Shown piece by piece: positions 18,863-27,540 of a stretch of 64,000 bases of DNA; the first letter of the stretch is position 1; each line of letters starts with the position of its first letter. The notes under the pieces are model-generated. The model had not been told where the DNA came from, searched no databases, and saw only the letters and a list, made by a program, of their open reading frames with translations. Position numbers and translations under genes: made by a program. The DNA is from JAJDYQ01 sp963662865 (GTDB lineage: Bacteria; Pseudomonadota; Gammaproteobacteria; JAJDYQ01), in NCBI GenBank assembly GCA_963662865.1, contig OY759969.1, forward strand, positions 1,426,001 through 1,490,000. Reading direction: 5' to 3'.

Positions 18863-19564
18863 TCAGGCACATACTGCCTGCTTGCCGGCTACAGCCCTGA
18901 TATCCGCTGCTTTTATTACTGCCGTCAATACATGAGTTGATCCTGAGCAATAAAAACCATGGTATTGAACCACGGCATTAGTTTCGACATGGATGAATTT
19001 CAGTCCATGGTTTCCTTCCAGTCGAATTTCAATCTCAGTAAAGCCGATATATTTTTTGTTTAATGGAAAATCACATTTGTAGAAAGATTCCTTGGCACTG
19101 AACATGATGGCAGCCTGCCGTCTTTGTTCAATCGGATCATTGATATAATTTAACCTTTCGATCTCGTGTGGAATAAACAAACGAGGCCATAGATCGGATT
19201 TCAGACGCTCGCTTTCTTCCAGATCGATACCTATGGAAGCAATGCCAGCAGTTGCACCTGCTGCGGCGATACAGTAATTGCTGGTATGACTGATACTGCC
19301 GACTATACCTTCCGGCCATTGAGGACAGCCAGCCTTATCTCGATCTATTACGGGAACATCATGCCCAAAGCTTTGCAATACTTGATGAATATAATATCGA
19401 CCACAGGCAAATTCGCGCTGGCGCTTTATAACGGCCGATTCAATTAAAGCTGATTCAGCTCGATTTACATCCAGGACCTGTTTTGAGATCACACCACCGA
19501 ATATCACACAGCGTCTCGGCACGAGGGTGCCTAATGTATCAATAAGCCGAGAAATTTCTTCCAT
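18863..19564 (-). CDS. 4'-phosphopantetheinyl transferase, EntD/Sfp type
   Basis: 233 residues. Signature motifs are present: IGIDLEESERL (metal-binding Asp and Glu) and FSAKESFYKCDFP (the KES motif). An N-terminal part typical of EntD-like enzymes has the RQREFACGRYYIHQVL segment. The enzyme transfers phosphopantetheine from CoA to carrier proteins of fatty acid, polyketide or nonribosomal peptide synthesis. No synthase cluster is in this window, so its carrier protein is unknown. It is convergent with the preceding gene. Confidence 0.9.
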   Translation of the reverse strand: MEEISRLIDTLGTLVPRRCVIFGGVISKQVLDVNRAESALIESAVIKRQREFACGRYYIHQVLQSFGHDVPVIDRDKAGCPQWPEGIVGSISHTSNYCIAAAGATAGIASIGIDLEESERLKSDLWPRLFIPHEIERLNYINDPIEQRRQAAIMFSAKESFYKCDFPLNKKYIGFTEIEIRLEGNHGLKFIHVETNAVVQYHGFYCSGSTHVLTAVIKAADIRAVAGKQAVCA

Positions 19565-19595
19565 CGATTTTAAGAAAAAGCAGTTATTATTTTAT

Positions 19596-20051
19596 TCATA
19601 CATGTTGCTTGAGCTGCATGGACATCCACTTCAGCAAAGCCTGCAACACTTGTCTCTCCTTTCTCTCGCATCCCTCTCTCATTGCAACCAGCCTTTCCTG
19701 TACTTCCGCAGTGAGCACTTTATATGACTCCAGCTCTGCACGGACGTCAATCAGCTCTACCTGCAACCTGTGTATCTGGCTAGCCAGCACTGATTCATTA
19801 TTAGTTTCATCAGTGTTATATTTATTCATGGCATTATTTTGTAATCGCTTCACTCTCTCCAGCATGGCAGAGGCCTCGGGATCAACGTCCGGATAGACCT
19901 TCGCCAGGGCAGACATGCGGACATGGCCTTCAAAAGACTCAAGATAACCGTCCTGGATTTTTTCCTGGATAGTGCGACGGCTAACCCCAGCGAGCTTGGC
20001 GGCTTTCGATAGATTCAGTAAGTGGTCCATTCGTTCTCTACGCACATTCAT
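19596..20051 (-). CDS. HTH protein with C-terminal coiled coil
   Basis: 151 residues. The N-terminal part (about 10-50) is a MerR/excisionase-like HTH, NLSKAAKLAGVSRRTIQEKI, followed by a Glu/Leu-rich helical region (about 85-145) that should form a coiled coil. The design resembles plasmid KfrA-like or other dimeric DNA-binding proteins. No target is evident. A second start, 7 codons in (MDHLLN), is equally possible. It lies between the PPTase gene (31 bases downstream) and purF. Confidence 0.7.
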   Translation of the reverse strand: MNVRRERMDHLLNLSKAAKLAGVSRRTIQEKIQDGYLESFEGHVRMSALAKVYPDVDPEASAMLERVKRLQNNAMNKYNTDETNNESVLASQIHRLQVELIDVRAELESYKVLTAEVQERLVAMREGCERKERQVLQALLKWMSMQLKQHV

Positions 20052-20128
20052 TTACAGGGTAACAGCCATATATCTCTACCAGGCATGTTACGTTGAAATC
20101 AGCGAAGGTCAATAATGCGGAGTAAACA

Positions 20129-21631
20129 CTACGAAACATTATGAATTTCAATGGGTTCACCGAGCTGATCAGTGCGCCTGCCCGTTTCACAGCGCTGCCT
20201 GGCGACCTCATCAAGATACTCGGAGGTTACTTCGCCGGTCAGATATTTCCCGGTAAAGACAGAATCTTCCAATTCGGTAATGTCTGAATTCCCCTTAAAT
20301 ACAGCCTGCCTCAGATCTTCAAGATTTTGATAAAACAAACGATCCGCACCTATGTATTTGCCAACTTCGTCATCAGTGCGTCCATGTGCCACCAGCTCAT
20401 CAACCGTTGGCATGTCAATTCCATAAACATTCGGATATCTGACCGCCGGCGCGGCAGAGGCAAAGTAAACGCTCCTGGCACCTGCCTGTCGTGCCATATC
20501 AATAATCTGTCTTGAGGTTGTTCCACGAACTATGGAATCGTCCACCAGTAAAATATTCTTGCCTTTGAATTCAAGGCCAATTGCATTGAGCTTTTGCCGT
20601 ACCGACTTTGAGCGCTGTTCCCCGGACATAATGAATGTACGACCTATGTATCGGTTTTTGATAAACCCCTCTCGGTATTTTATACCTAATTTGTATGCCA
20701 GAGGTAACGCCGCCGTGCGTGACGTATCTGGGATAGGTATAACAACGTCAATATCATGATTGGGCCATTCCCGCAGAATATTTTCAGCCAATGCCTCCCC
20801 CATTCTCAGACGGGCTTTATACACTGCCACCTTATCAATAATTGTGTCAGGGCGGGCAAGATAAACATATTCAAAAAGACAGGGACATAGCTGTGGATTG
20901 TCATGGCACTGCTGCCGAAATGTCACACCCGTATTTTCGATAAAGACGGCTTCACCGGGATGAATATCATCAATCAACTCGTATTCCAATGATTGAAGGG
21001 CAACATTTTCAGACGCTATCATACATTCAGGGCCAGCATTCGTATCCCGTTTGCCGTAACAAAGCGGACGTATGCCATAGGGATCGCGAAAACCGAGCAC
21101 GCCATACCCCATAATCATCGCCACAACGGCGTACCCACCTTTACAGCGTTTATGCACGCCTTTCACTGCTTTGAATATGTCGGCGGGTGTGATTTTCAAT
21201 TTACCTATACGCTGCAGTTCCTGTGCTAACACATTAAGGAGGATCTCTGAATCGGAATCCGTATTGATATGTCTCATCTCATCAATAAATAATTCACGCT
21301 TTAACTCACTGGTATTCGTCAGGTTACCGTTATGAGCGAGTGTTATGCCATAAGGGGAATTTACATAAAACGGCTGTGCCTCGGCTGAACTGTCACAGCC
21401 TGCGGTGGGGTAACGGACGTGTCCAATGCCCATGTTTCCAGGCAGCTTCAACATGTGGCGCGCATGAAACACGTCTCGAACCAGACCGTTATCTTTACGC
21501 AAATACATACGGTCATTATCCGCCGTAACGATACCAGCCGCATCCTGACCACGATGCTGAAGCACGGTCAAAGCATCATATAAGCTCTGGTTAACCGCCG
21601 AACGGCTGACAATACCCGTAATTCCACACAT
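20129..21631 (-). CDS. purF: Amidophosphoribosyltransferase
   Basis: 500 residues from the ATG at 21,631. This start is chosen because it puts the catalytic Cys directly after Met (MCGITGIV), as needed for the N-terminal nucleophile glutaminase; a TTG four codons upstream is not used. The PRTase domain has the PRPP loop NILLVDDSIVRGTTS. It makes 5-phosphoribosylamine, the first step of purine synthesis. It lies 21 bases after cvpA on the same strand, the classical cvpA-purF operon. Confidence 0.96.
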   Translation of the reverse strand: MCGITGIVSRSAVNQSLYDALTVLQHRGQDAAGIVTADNDRMYLRKDNGLVRDVFHARHMLKLPGNMGIGHVRYPTAGCDSSAEAQPFYVNSPYGITLAHNGNLTNTSELKRELFIDEMRHINTDSDSEILLNVLAQELQRIGKLKITPADIFKAVKGVHKRCKGGYAVVAMIMGYGVLGFRDPYGIRPLCYGKRDTNAGPECMIASENVALQSLEYELIDDIHPGEAVFIENTGVTFRQQCHDNPQLCPCLFEYVYLARPDTIIDKVAVYKARLRMGEALAENILREWPNHDIDVVIPIPDTSRTAALPLAYKLGIKYREGFIKNRYIGRTFIMSGEQRSKSVRQKLNAIGLEFKGKNILLVDDSIVRGTTSRQIIDMARQAGARSVYFASAAPAVRYPNVYGIDMPTVDELVAHGRTDDEVGKYIGADRLFYQNLEDLRQAVFKGNSDITELEDSVFTGKYLTGEVTSEYLDEVARQRCETGRRTDQLGEPIEIHNVS

Positions 21632-21652
21632 ATTGCCTGACAACCCCTGCTG

Positions 21653-22234
21653 CTAGATGTTATTTAAAGGATAGGTGTTCATTGCCGGTTCCGCAGGCCG
21701 GGCCGGGCTATCTTCACTCTGAGTTGATTCAGCGCCACGAGTAAAATCAAAATTCTCTGCAACCTCCTCAGGAAGATATGCCTTGTAGGCAGTAATTTTT
21801 TCCTGGAAAACCGGCAATAATGTGGATTCCTTCCACCAGGGGTCCTGTGGTATGGGCGTCAGACTGGCCAGCATCACGATTAAAGCAACAACCAGAACTC
21901 CCCTGAGGATACCGAAAACGGCCCCCAGAGTCCTATCCGTACCTGAAAAACCGGTCTTTTCAACAAGTTGGCTCACAATATAGTTCGCGAGGGCACCTAC
22001 TATCAAGGTAGCAACAAACAGTACCAGCGCTGCAATTCCTATTCTGACGGAGGGAATATCTATCGTCTCTGTTAGCATACCGGCGACAAAGGGGGTGTAT
22101 TTCAGCGCCACCCAAACGGCTAACACCCAGGTCGCCAAGGATACTGCTTCCTTGATAAAGCCGCGGATCAGGCTGACGAGCGTGGAGAGTAGTACAATGC
22201 CGATGACGGCAAAGTCAGCCCAGTTAAGTTCCAT
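21653..22234 (-). CDS. cvpA: CvpA family inner-membrane protein
   Basis: 193 residues with four predicted TM segments and the family N-terminus NWADFAVIGIVLLSTLVSLIRGFIKEAVSL. A conserved TDRTLGAVFGILRG segment precedes the last TM helix, then a soluble Pro/Glu-rich tail. CvpA is needed for colicin V production in E. coli and for envelope integrity. It is the first gene of the cvpA-purF operon. Confidence 0.92.
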   Translation of the reverse strand: MELNWADFAVIGIVLLSTLVSLIRGFIKEAVSLATWVLAVWVALKYTPFVAGMLTETIDIPSVRIGIAALVLFVATLIVGALANYIVSQLVEKTGFSGTDRTLGAVFGILRGVLVVALIVMLASLTPIPQDPWWKESTLLPVFQEKITAYKAYLPEEVAENFDFTRGAESTQSEDSPARPAEPAMNTYPLNNI

Positions 22235-22414
22235 GGTTCTCTGTACCGGTGGTGTACTGGTTGATCCAGAATCGGGATTCTAGCAAATCAATCTCGTAGT
22301 GTCTCACATGTGTATCAATCCAATACCTGTTGTGGTCAAATCTATCCGGACACATTGATTTTTATTTTAACGAAGGTGATTACCTGAATCAAAAAATTCA
22401 GTCATCGCAGCAGA

Positions 22415-23242
22415 TTAACGTCTAACCGGCAATAACCTCTCTACATTACCATTAGCGATCATCCTGGCCGCTTGCGGGCTTAATTGTGCCAACCATTCCT
22501 GGATATACCGGGCATGTTCACGAACCTCACCCCAGCGGGCTTCCTTATAGGTGTCAATCGCCACCATAAACCGGTCGGGGTATTCTTCCATCAAGGCCTT
22601 CCATTCCGGCGTCAGGTTATCGTCTTCATCCACCAGTTTTTCATACAGCGACATATCACAGTGTGCGGTTGGGTACTGCTTAACCAGGGCGCGAATTTCA
22701 TGCGCCTCGTAGGAGAAGCCGCAGTGCGCCCAGACAATGGGCACCGTCGGCTGCATCTTAATCAACGCCTCGATGGTTTCAATATCGGTATGTGCGCTGA
22801 CAACCCAGTTCTGTTCGGCTGATATCCGCATCAATTCCGGCACTATCGACTTGCCATCCAGATGCTTGAACCACATATGAAATTCTCCAAAGCCACGATA
22901 AATGCCCTTGGCCGCCTGCTCGCGAATATAGTCCAGAATTTCCGGGTCATGGTGCCAGACCAATACGTCATCATATGATCGGTAGGGTCGGATAAAAGGA
23001 ATAACAAGATCAGGAGCTATCTCATAGAGCATCTCGGTACCCCTCTCCGGCGTACTGGAAAACACGGCTCGCCGGATGTTGTTCTCTATCAGAAACTTTA
23101 TAGCCTGTTCGGGCGGCAGACGTTTCCAGACATTCTGATTGTAATGCAGGTGCATATCATAGAGTTCATAGCCCTGTACCGGACTGAATGCACATACCAG
23201 AATAAAACACAGTCGGGAAAGGTTTGAAGTGGACTTGCTCAT
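22415..23242 (-). CDS. Exported amidohydrolase-fold protein
   Basis: 275 residues with a Sec signal peptide (LCFILVCAFSPVQG). The mature part has a TIM-barrel metal-hydrolase pattern: YDMHLHYN (HxH) near its start, VVSAHTDIETIE and VPIVWAHCGFS (His residues on later strands), and FMVAIDTYKE (the late catalytic Asp). It belongs to the amidohydrolase_2-like superfamily, where substrates vary widely, so function is open. It stands alone with about 180 bases to cvpA. Confidence 0.8.
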   Translation of the reverse strand: MSKSTSNLSRLCFILVCAFSPVQGYELYDMHLHYNQNVWKRLPPEQAIKFLIENNIRRAVFSSTPERGTEMLYEIAPDLVIPFIRPYRSYDDVLVWHHDPEILDYIREQAAKGIYRGFGEFHMWFKHLDGKSIVPELMRISAEQNWVVSAHTDIETIEALIKMQPTVPIVWAHCGFSYEAHEIRALVKQYPTAHCDMSLYEKLVDEDDNLTPEWKALMEEYPDRFMVAIDTYKEARWGEVREHARYIQEWLAQLSPQAARMIANGNVERLLPVRR

Positions 23243-23508
23243 GTCACTATTTTAGCACCCGATATATGTTCATGTGACACTTTCACTCGCACCGGGCACG
23301 AAGTGGTGTGGCTCTCGAATACAACAAGGAACGGGACCATGGCAGCCTTGGAGGCTGGCTATCCTTCGAGGCCCCTGAGAACGCCGGATCTTCTACTTTT
23401 GAGCTGTCCTCTTGACAGGGTAGCTTACGCATCGGGATTACAAACCCAGTGCAGTATATGATCAACTACAATAATAAAGTGCAATATGTGGCGAACTCAT
23501 ACAATACG

Positions 23509-23537
23509 TTGACAATTCCGGTTTGCGCCGGTAGATT
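23509..23537 (+). promoter_or_regulatory. Sigma70 promoter of the tRNA-Leu transcript
   Basis: A perfect TTGACA, a 17-base spacer and TAGATT, followed by a GC-rich discriminator, as is usual for stable RNA genes. It lies 20 bases before the tRNA-Leu-like sequence and about 210 bases before the intact tRNA-Leu. Confidence 0.8.
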
Positions 23538-23557
23538 GCGCGGCCTTCGCACTTCGA

Positions 23558-23640
23558 GCCGAGGTGGTGAAATTGGTAGACACGCTAGCTTCAGGTGCTA
23601 CCAGGGCTAAGTGGGTAGGTGCAGGAATTAAGCGTATAAT
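23558..23640 (+). pseudogene. Degenerate tRNA-Leu (5' half intact)
   Basis: The first 55 or so bases look like a class II tRNA-Leu: GCCGAGG acceptor strand, a D-arm with AAATTGGTAGAC, and an anticodon loop TTCAGGT (CAG). The rest fails. The last anticodon-stem pair is broken, no T-loop GGTTCRA is found, and no CCTCGGC closes the acceptor stem. The 3' end given here is approximate. It sits directly behind a strong promoter. Confidence 0.7.
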
Positions 23641-23744
23641 CACGCGGTTACATACGGTGGGTGACCTGAGGTTTGTTAACCCCCATCGTTTTTGTAGTAA
23701 TTGCGGGTACGCATCAGTTATCCAGAACGATGCGTGTAAGGAAT

Positions 23745-23831
23745 GCCCAGGTGGCGGAATTGGTAGACGCGCCAGCTTCAGGTGCTGGTCTACGTAAGTA
23801 GGTGGAGGTTCAAGTCCTCTCCTGGGCACCA
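23745..23831 (+). tRNA. tRNA-Leu(CAG)
   Basis: 87 bases with encoded CCA. Acceptor stem GCCCAGG/CCTGGGC is perfect. The anticodon stem CCAGC/GCTGG surrounds TTCAGGT, giving anticodon CAG. A long class II variable arm (TCTAC...GTAGG) and a T-loop with GGTTCAAGTCC are present. It is the likely integration site for the island on its right. Confidence 0.96.
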
Positions 23832-23859
23832 TTTTGAAAAACGTCGAAAGACGACGAGA

Positions 23860-23893
23860 AACCGCTTAAGACTATGATTTTAAGCGGTTTTTT
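23860..23893 (+). terminator. Terminator after tRNA-Leu
   Basis: An AACCGCTTAA / TTAAGCGGTT stem of 10 bp is followed by a T-run. Just before it (23,842-23,853) a small CGTC-GAAA-GACG hairpin with a GNRA-type loop can form. Confidence 0.9.
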
Positions 23894-24146
23894 GCCTATT
23901 GTTTTGCATCGTAGCCCCTCATAGTTTCCGTTAGCCTCAAAAATGGAGCGCGTATGGAGCGTGAGTGGAGCGCGTTTTACCATCTACAACCACTCACATA
24001 ACAGGCTATCTAACGCTCCACACTGATTTTAAGTATCCGACTGTATGGCCCCACTTAGGGGTTCCAGGTTGGGCAATGGAATACTGATTACCAAATAGCC
24101 TCACTCGATTATCTATCTTTCAGAGGCAGTTGAAGCATATGAGATG
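23894..24146. other. Intergenic region at the island edge
   Basis: No gene seen. Together with the tRNA terminator it makes about 315 bases between tRNA-Leu and the first island gene. It holds the 11-bp repeats described separately. No terminator for the leftward defence operon is evident. Confidence 0.5.
23943..23975 (+). repeat. Three 11-bp tandem repeats (possible integrase arm sites)
   Basis: ATGGAGCGCGT, ATGGAGCGTGA and GTGGAGCGCGT follow each other with an exact 11-base period. A fourth copy lies inverted at 24,011-24,021 (TAACGCTCCAC). Direct repeats with roughly helical spacing next to a tRNA 3' end resemble arm-type binding sites of tyrosine integrases. No integrase gene is present. 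Confidence 0.7.
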
Positions 24147-24296
24147 TCAGGGAAACGATGATTCCATTTTATCGATAAACTTCTGGACATTATTCACCTC
24201 CCAATTCCTAGCGATATAATAACCAGCACCATCGAAGCTAATTTCAGATTCTTTATTGAAGCGATATTTAGAATACCTTTTCTCAGTTTCAGTCAT
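24147..24296 (-). CDS. 49-residue protein coupled to hamB
   Basis: The ATG overlaps the end of hamB in the pattern GATGACTGA (8 bases shared), so translation is probably coupled. The product is a compact, charged, soluble peptide: MTETEKRYSKYRF at the start, GAGYYIARNWEV in the middle and KFIDKMESSF at the end, with no TM segment. I recognise no family. Its place as the last gene of the operon suggests an accessory part of the HamAB system or a remnant of a larger protein. The reading frame ends shortly before the repeat region at the island edge. Confidence 0.6.
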   Translation of the reverse strand: MTETEKRYSKYRFNKESEISFDGAGYYIARNWEVNNVQKFIDKMESSFP

Positions 24297-27200
24297 CTAA
24301 CCCAGATAATTTCTTCCACACTGTTTGGTAATCCCCCCCAGACATAGTTGCGGATTGTGGCTTCATTCTCTCCCAGTCGGATGCCTGCAAAGACTTCAGA
24401 TACTCATTAGCAGTAGCGGGAGTAAAATTATCTGAATGAACCCTCTTAAACTCGGCTCCAGTTGCTTCGGCAATACTTCGAGGAACAGAACTCATCCTCA
24501 TTAATACTGCTTCTTCGGTTTTTACGCCGTGATAAATCATCGCTGGGAGATTGTTCAGGCTTCTTTTTTCCTCATCCGACATCTCTTCAAAATTAAGACC
24601 TGAAGTAGGCATTTTACTTAAAGCGGACAAACCCCAAGCGGCATTATTTGCGAGGTCTCGGTATACCGCTTTACATGCCTTTGAAATCCTGGTTGTAAAG
24701 TCACCACTGTCGAAAAATGAATCTGCAATATCAGCCAAACTCTTTCCAGATACCCACGCTTGAGTAATATCAGCTAGTTTTCGATAACCTACGCCATCTT
24801 TTGTTAATTCCTCTAAACTAGATTTGAGCTGAGGAATTTTCATCATGATTCCCATTAAGTCTGGTAAAGTTTTGCTATTACTATCACCAAACAGACTAGA
24901 CGGCTCCCAGCTCTCAATTGACAAATTATTTTCTAATTGCCCCATTCCCAATAATGCAGAACGAACCCCTTCAGGAGAAAAACCAGTTGCATCTGCTAGC
25001 GTTGCATTTTCAGGATACTCAGCTAAAACTTTTACATAACTTCGAGTGGCCTTTAAAAGTGCTTCGGCTTTTTGAAAAGATGAGTCGTCACTTTTTGCGC
25101 GCAGCGCACTAAATCCTAAAGTATTACGTAGCGTTTGCTCTGCCTCTCCGATAACAATATCTAAATTGCGTTTTTCATTCCATAGGTGAGCGATATAACT
25201 ACGAAAATCCACCCACTGATCTTCCTTTATTAACGTGGAAAGATTGTTTAACTCACCAGCCTTATACAATTCATCAAGTAATGACTCCATTCTAGAAATT
25301 AACTCTTCAATCGCTTCATTAACATAGTCTCGCACTGCTTTTTGATCCTTACCTGCTGCAATACCTACAACTCCAACACTATTTTGACCTATTCGTCCAG
25401 TGCGCCCAGCTAAATTCCAGAAAGCGCGGTGAGACATTTGGATACCGTAAGGGTATTTCGTGGTCGCCAAAAACACGGATGAAACTGGAAAGTTCAGACC
25501 TTGCGCAATCGTTGTAGTCGCGCACATCACACGTATATGGCCAGCTTCAGTTAGCCATTCTATTAAGGCTAAGACTTCTGCTGGCAGCCCCGCATGATGA
25601 ACTACAACACCTTTGGACAGCATATTAATAAGTTCGAACTTCTCACTAACTTCTGTTGCCAAGAATCGTTGAACAAGTGCCACTTCACTTGGTACTTGTT
25701 CAAAAGCCGGAAGCTCTGCGGCTACCTTTCTGGCGATACTCCATACATCAGGTATTGTTTGAGCAATTGCTATACTCGTGCCGCGATCCGAAAATGATTT
25801 CGCCATGGCGACAGCTTGTGCAGAGAGGCTTCCTTGAACCTTTGAGTAATTAAGCTTTTTGAGTGGTCTAACGCCGTTGATCTCATGTATCCCATGTAAA
25901 TGAATAGTTCTTTGAGTTGTTGTCAGTGTTTCGAAATTAAGATGCCAGTCGCCTTGCCTTTCACCTCTATCAGAATCAAAAGGTGTGACATTAAACATAC
26001 CAACCAATCTCTCGTTAGGCTGCCATGCTGTGGTCCCCAGGCTTATTGTTCTGCCTCTATCAGCGGCTAACCACTGCGCCAAATCTTCTGTATTAGGAAC
26101 AAAAGGCATCATTAACAGGAAATTTGCACTTGGAGATTCCTGTTTGATCGTTGCAAGAAGCAGCTCTATTCTTAGACCGCGCTCTTTATCCTCTATGTTA
26201 TGGGCTTCATCCATGACGACTAATGCCAGAGGTCGAGCAATTTTCTTGTTGCGCATTACAAGTTGTAATTTTTCAGGAGTCGCGACCAATACTTGAAATG
26301 CTTGCCGTTCTCTCAAAAGAGTTTCCTCAAATGCATCAACCTCAATAGCTCCCGACAATTGTTCTACATGAATATTTAGAGGCTCAAAATCTGAACGCAG
26401 CCTTCTAGTGATCTGCGAAACCAGAGCGCGAGTAGGCGCAACATAGGCTACCCAGCCATTATCTTGATCAAACTGGTTCAGGGCTTGCAACATCCTAAAT
26501 TGAGACAGCTGTGTTTTCCCACTGGATGTAGGCAGATCTACAACAACCGCTCTACTTGCCTGATCTAGTAATCCTTGCTCCTGTAAAGCTGCTCTTTGCG
26601 GAGGAAAAAGCTCAAACATTCCTCGATGCTTTGTTACGTGATTAACAAATTTCTTCACTCTTGAATTCACAGTATGAGCAACCCACCATAAAGAACCTTC
26701 AGCCATTTTCCGACTAGCTAAATGAAGCCAATTCAGTACCATTTCTAACTGTACATCACGGCTACTTTTAGCAGCTTTTACTGCTGCCTCAAAATGTTGA
26801 TCAAGTTCTGAATCAATGGCTGCTGGCTCACCTTGCAGCATATAAACAGCAAGTCTTTCAGTGGCTTTGGCAAAATGGTATAGGGCAATCAATTGTAAAG
26901 CGGTAGCTTTACCCGCTGCTCCAGACTGCTCTTCGACCAGGAGAGATTCAAAGCGGGATTGATCATTACGTAAACCAAGAACTATTTCTGATACTTTGCC
27001 TAAATCATCCCAGTCACTCTTCCGAAGCAGTCGAATCCAGCAGTCAAACAGTCTGTACAGCAATCGTTTATCCCATTGAACATCGTCCACAGGAGGAATT
27101 GCAATTGCTTTTGGGAAATCAGAAAACCAGCGTTTTAAATCCGTCCAGCGTTCACCACAATATGCTAGCCCTGCTAAATGAAGCACATTAAATATTCGAT

Positions 27201-27540
27201 AATCTGTATCGGTTGGAATTGGCAGAACGCGATATAAACCAAATGCCCTATAAGCGCCAGCTTGAGCTTGGTTTTTTAGCTTGACATTCTCTTCGCCTGT
27301 TGACGAGCGCAATACTGCTGATAAACCCTCTATGGCGGCCATCTCATAGGCTGTTGCAACATTTTCTATCTCTTTATCTGTTACCTCTGACAGATAAGTA
27401 TTGTGCAGAACCTGATCTAATGCTGCTCTAATCAATCGTTCATCCGCGGCTTCAAATACTCTGTCTTGTATTTCACTAGGTATAGCTTGTACAGCCCAGT
27501 GCTGATCTATATTTTTGAGATCATGCAAGGTAAGTGTCAT
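24289..27540 (-). CDS. hamB: HamB-like superfamily 2 helicase (Hachiman)
   Basis: 1,083 residues. A helical N-terminal region of about 300 residues is followed by the helicase core. Motif I is VDLPTSSGKTQLS (about residue 337), motif II VMDEAHNIED (about 443), motif VI FWNLAGRTGRIGQ (about 713). MCATTTIAQGLNFPV precedes motif VI, as in Ski2-like enzymes. The C-terminal 350 residues are helical. In Hachiman, HamB translocates on DNA and controls the nuclease HamA; damaged or phage DNA releases HamA. The start overlaps the hamA stop by 4 bases (ATGA). Base composition is AT-richer than the type I system next to it. Confidence 0.85.
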   Translation of the reverse strand: MTLTLHDLKNIDQHWAVQAIPSEIQDRVFEAADERLIRAALDQVLHNTYLSEVTDKEIENVATAYEMAAIEGLSAVLRSSTGEENVKLKNQAQAGAYRAFGLYRVLPIPTDTDYRIFNVLHLAGLAYCGERWTDLKRWFSDFPKAIAIPPVDDVQWDKRLLYRLFDCWIRLLRKSDWDDLGKVSEIVLGLRNDQSRFESLLVEEQSGAAGKATALQLIALYHFAKATERLAVYMLQGEPAAIDSELDQHFEAAVKAAKSSRDVQLEMVLNWLHLASRKMAEGSLWWVAHTVNSRVKKFVNHVTKHRGMFELFPPQRAALQEQGLLDQASRAVVVDLPTSSGKTQLSQFRMLQALNQFDQDNGWVAYVAPTRALVSQITRRLRSDFEPLNIHVEQLSGAIEVDAFEETLLRERQAFQVLVATPEKLQLVMRNKKIARPLALVVMDEAHNIEDKERGLRIELLLATIKQESPSANFLLMMPFVPNTEDLAQWLAADRGRTISLGTTAWQPNERLVGMFNVTPFDSDRGERQGDWHLNFETLTTTQRTIHLHGIHEINGVRPLKKLNYSKVQGSLSAQAVAMAKSFSDRGTSIAIAQTIPDVWSIARKVAAELPAFEQVPSEVALVQRFLATEVSEKFELINMLSKGVVVHHAGLPAEVLALIEWLTEAGHIRVMCATTTIAQGLNFPVSSVFLATTKYPYGIQMSHRAFWNLAGRTGRIGQNSVGVVGIAAGKDQKAVRDYVNEAIEELISRMESLLDELYKAGELNNLSTLIKEDQWVDFRSYIAHLWNEKRNLDIVIGEAEQTLRNTLGFSALRAKSDDSSFQKAEALLKATRSYVKVLAEYPENATLADATGFSPEGVRSALLGMGQLENNLSIESWEPSSLFGDSNSKTLPDLMGIMMKIPQLKSSLEELTKDGVGYRKLADITQAWVSGKSLADIADSFFDSGDFTTRISKACKAVYRDLANNAAWGLSALSKMPTSGLNFEEMSDEEKRSLNNLPAMIYHGVKTEEAVLMRMSSVPRSIAEATGAEFKRVHSDNFTPATANEYLKSLQASDWERMKPQSATMSGGDYQTVWKKLSGLDD

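Noticed and set aside
23564..23797. A 77-codon frame starting MVKLVDTLASG
   Set aside because: It is a translation of the tRNA-Leu-like element and the intact tRNA-Leu, a common false gene.
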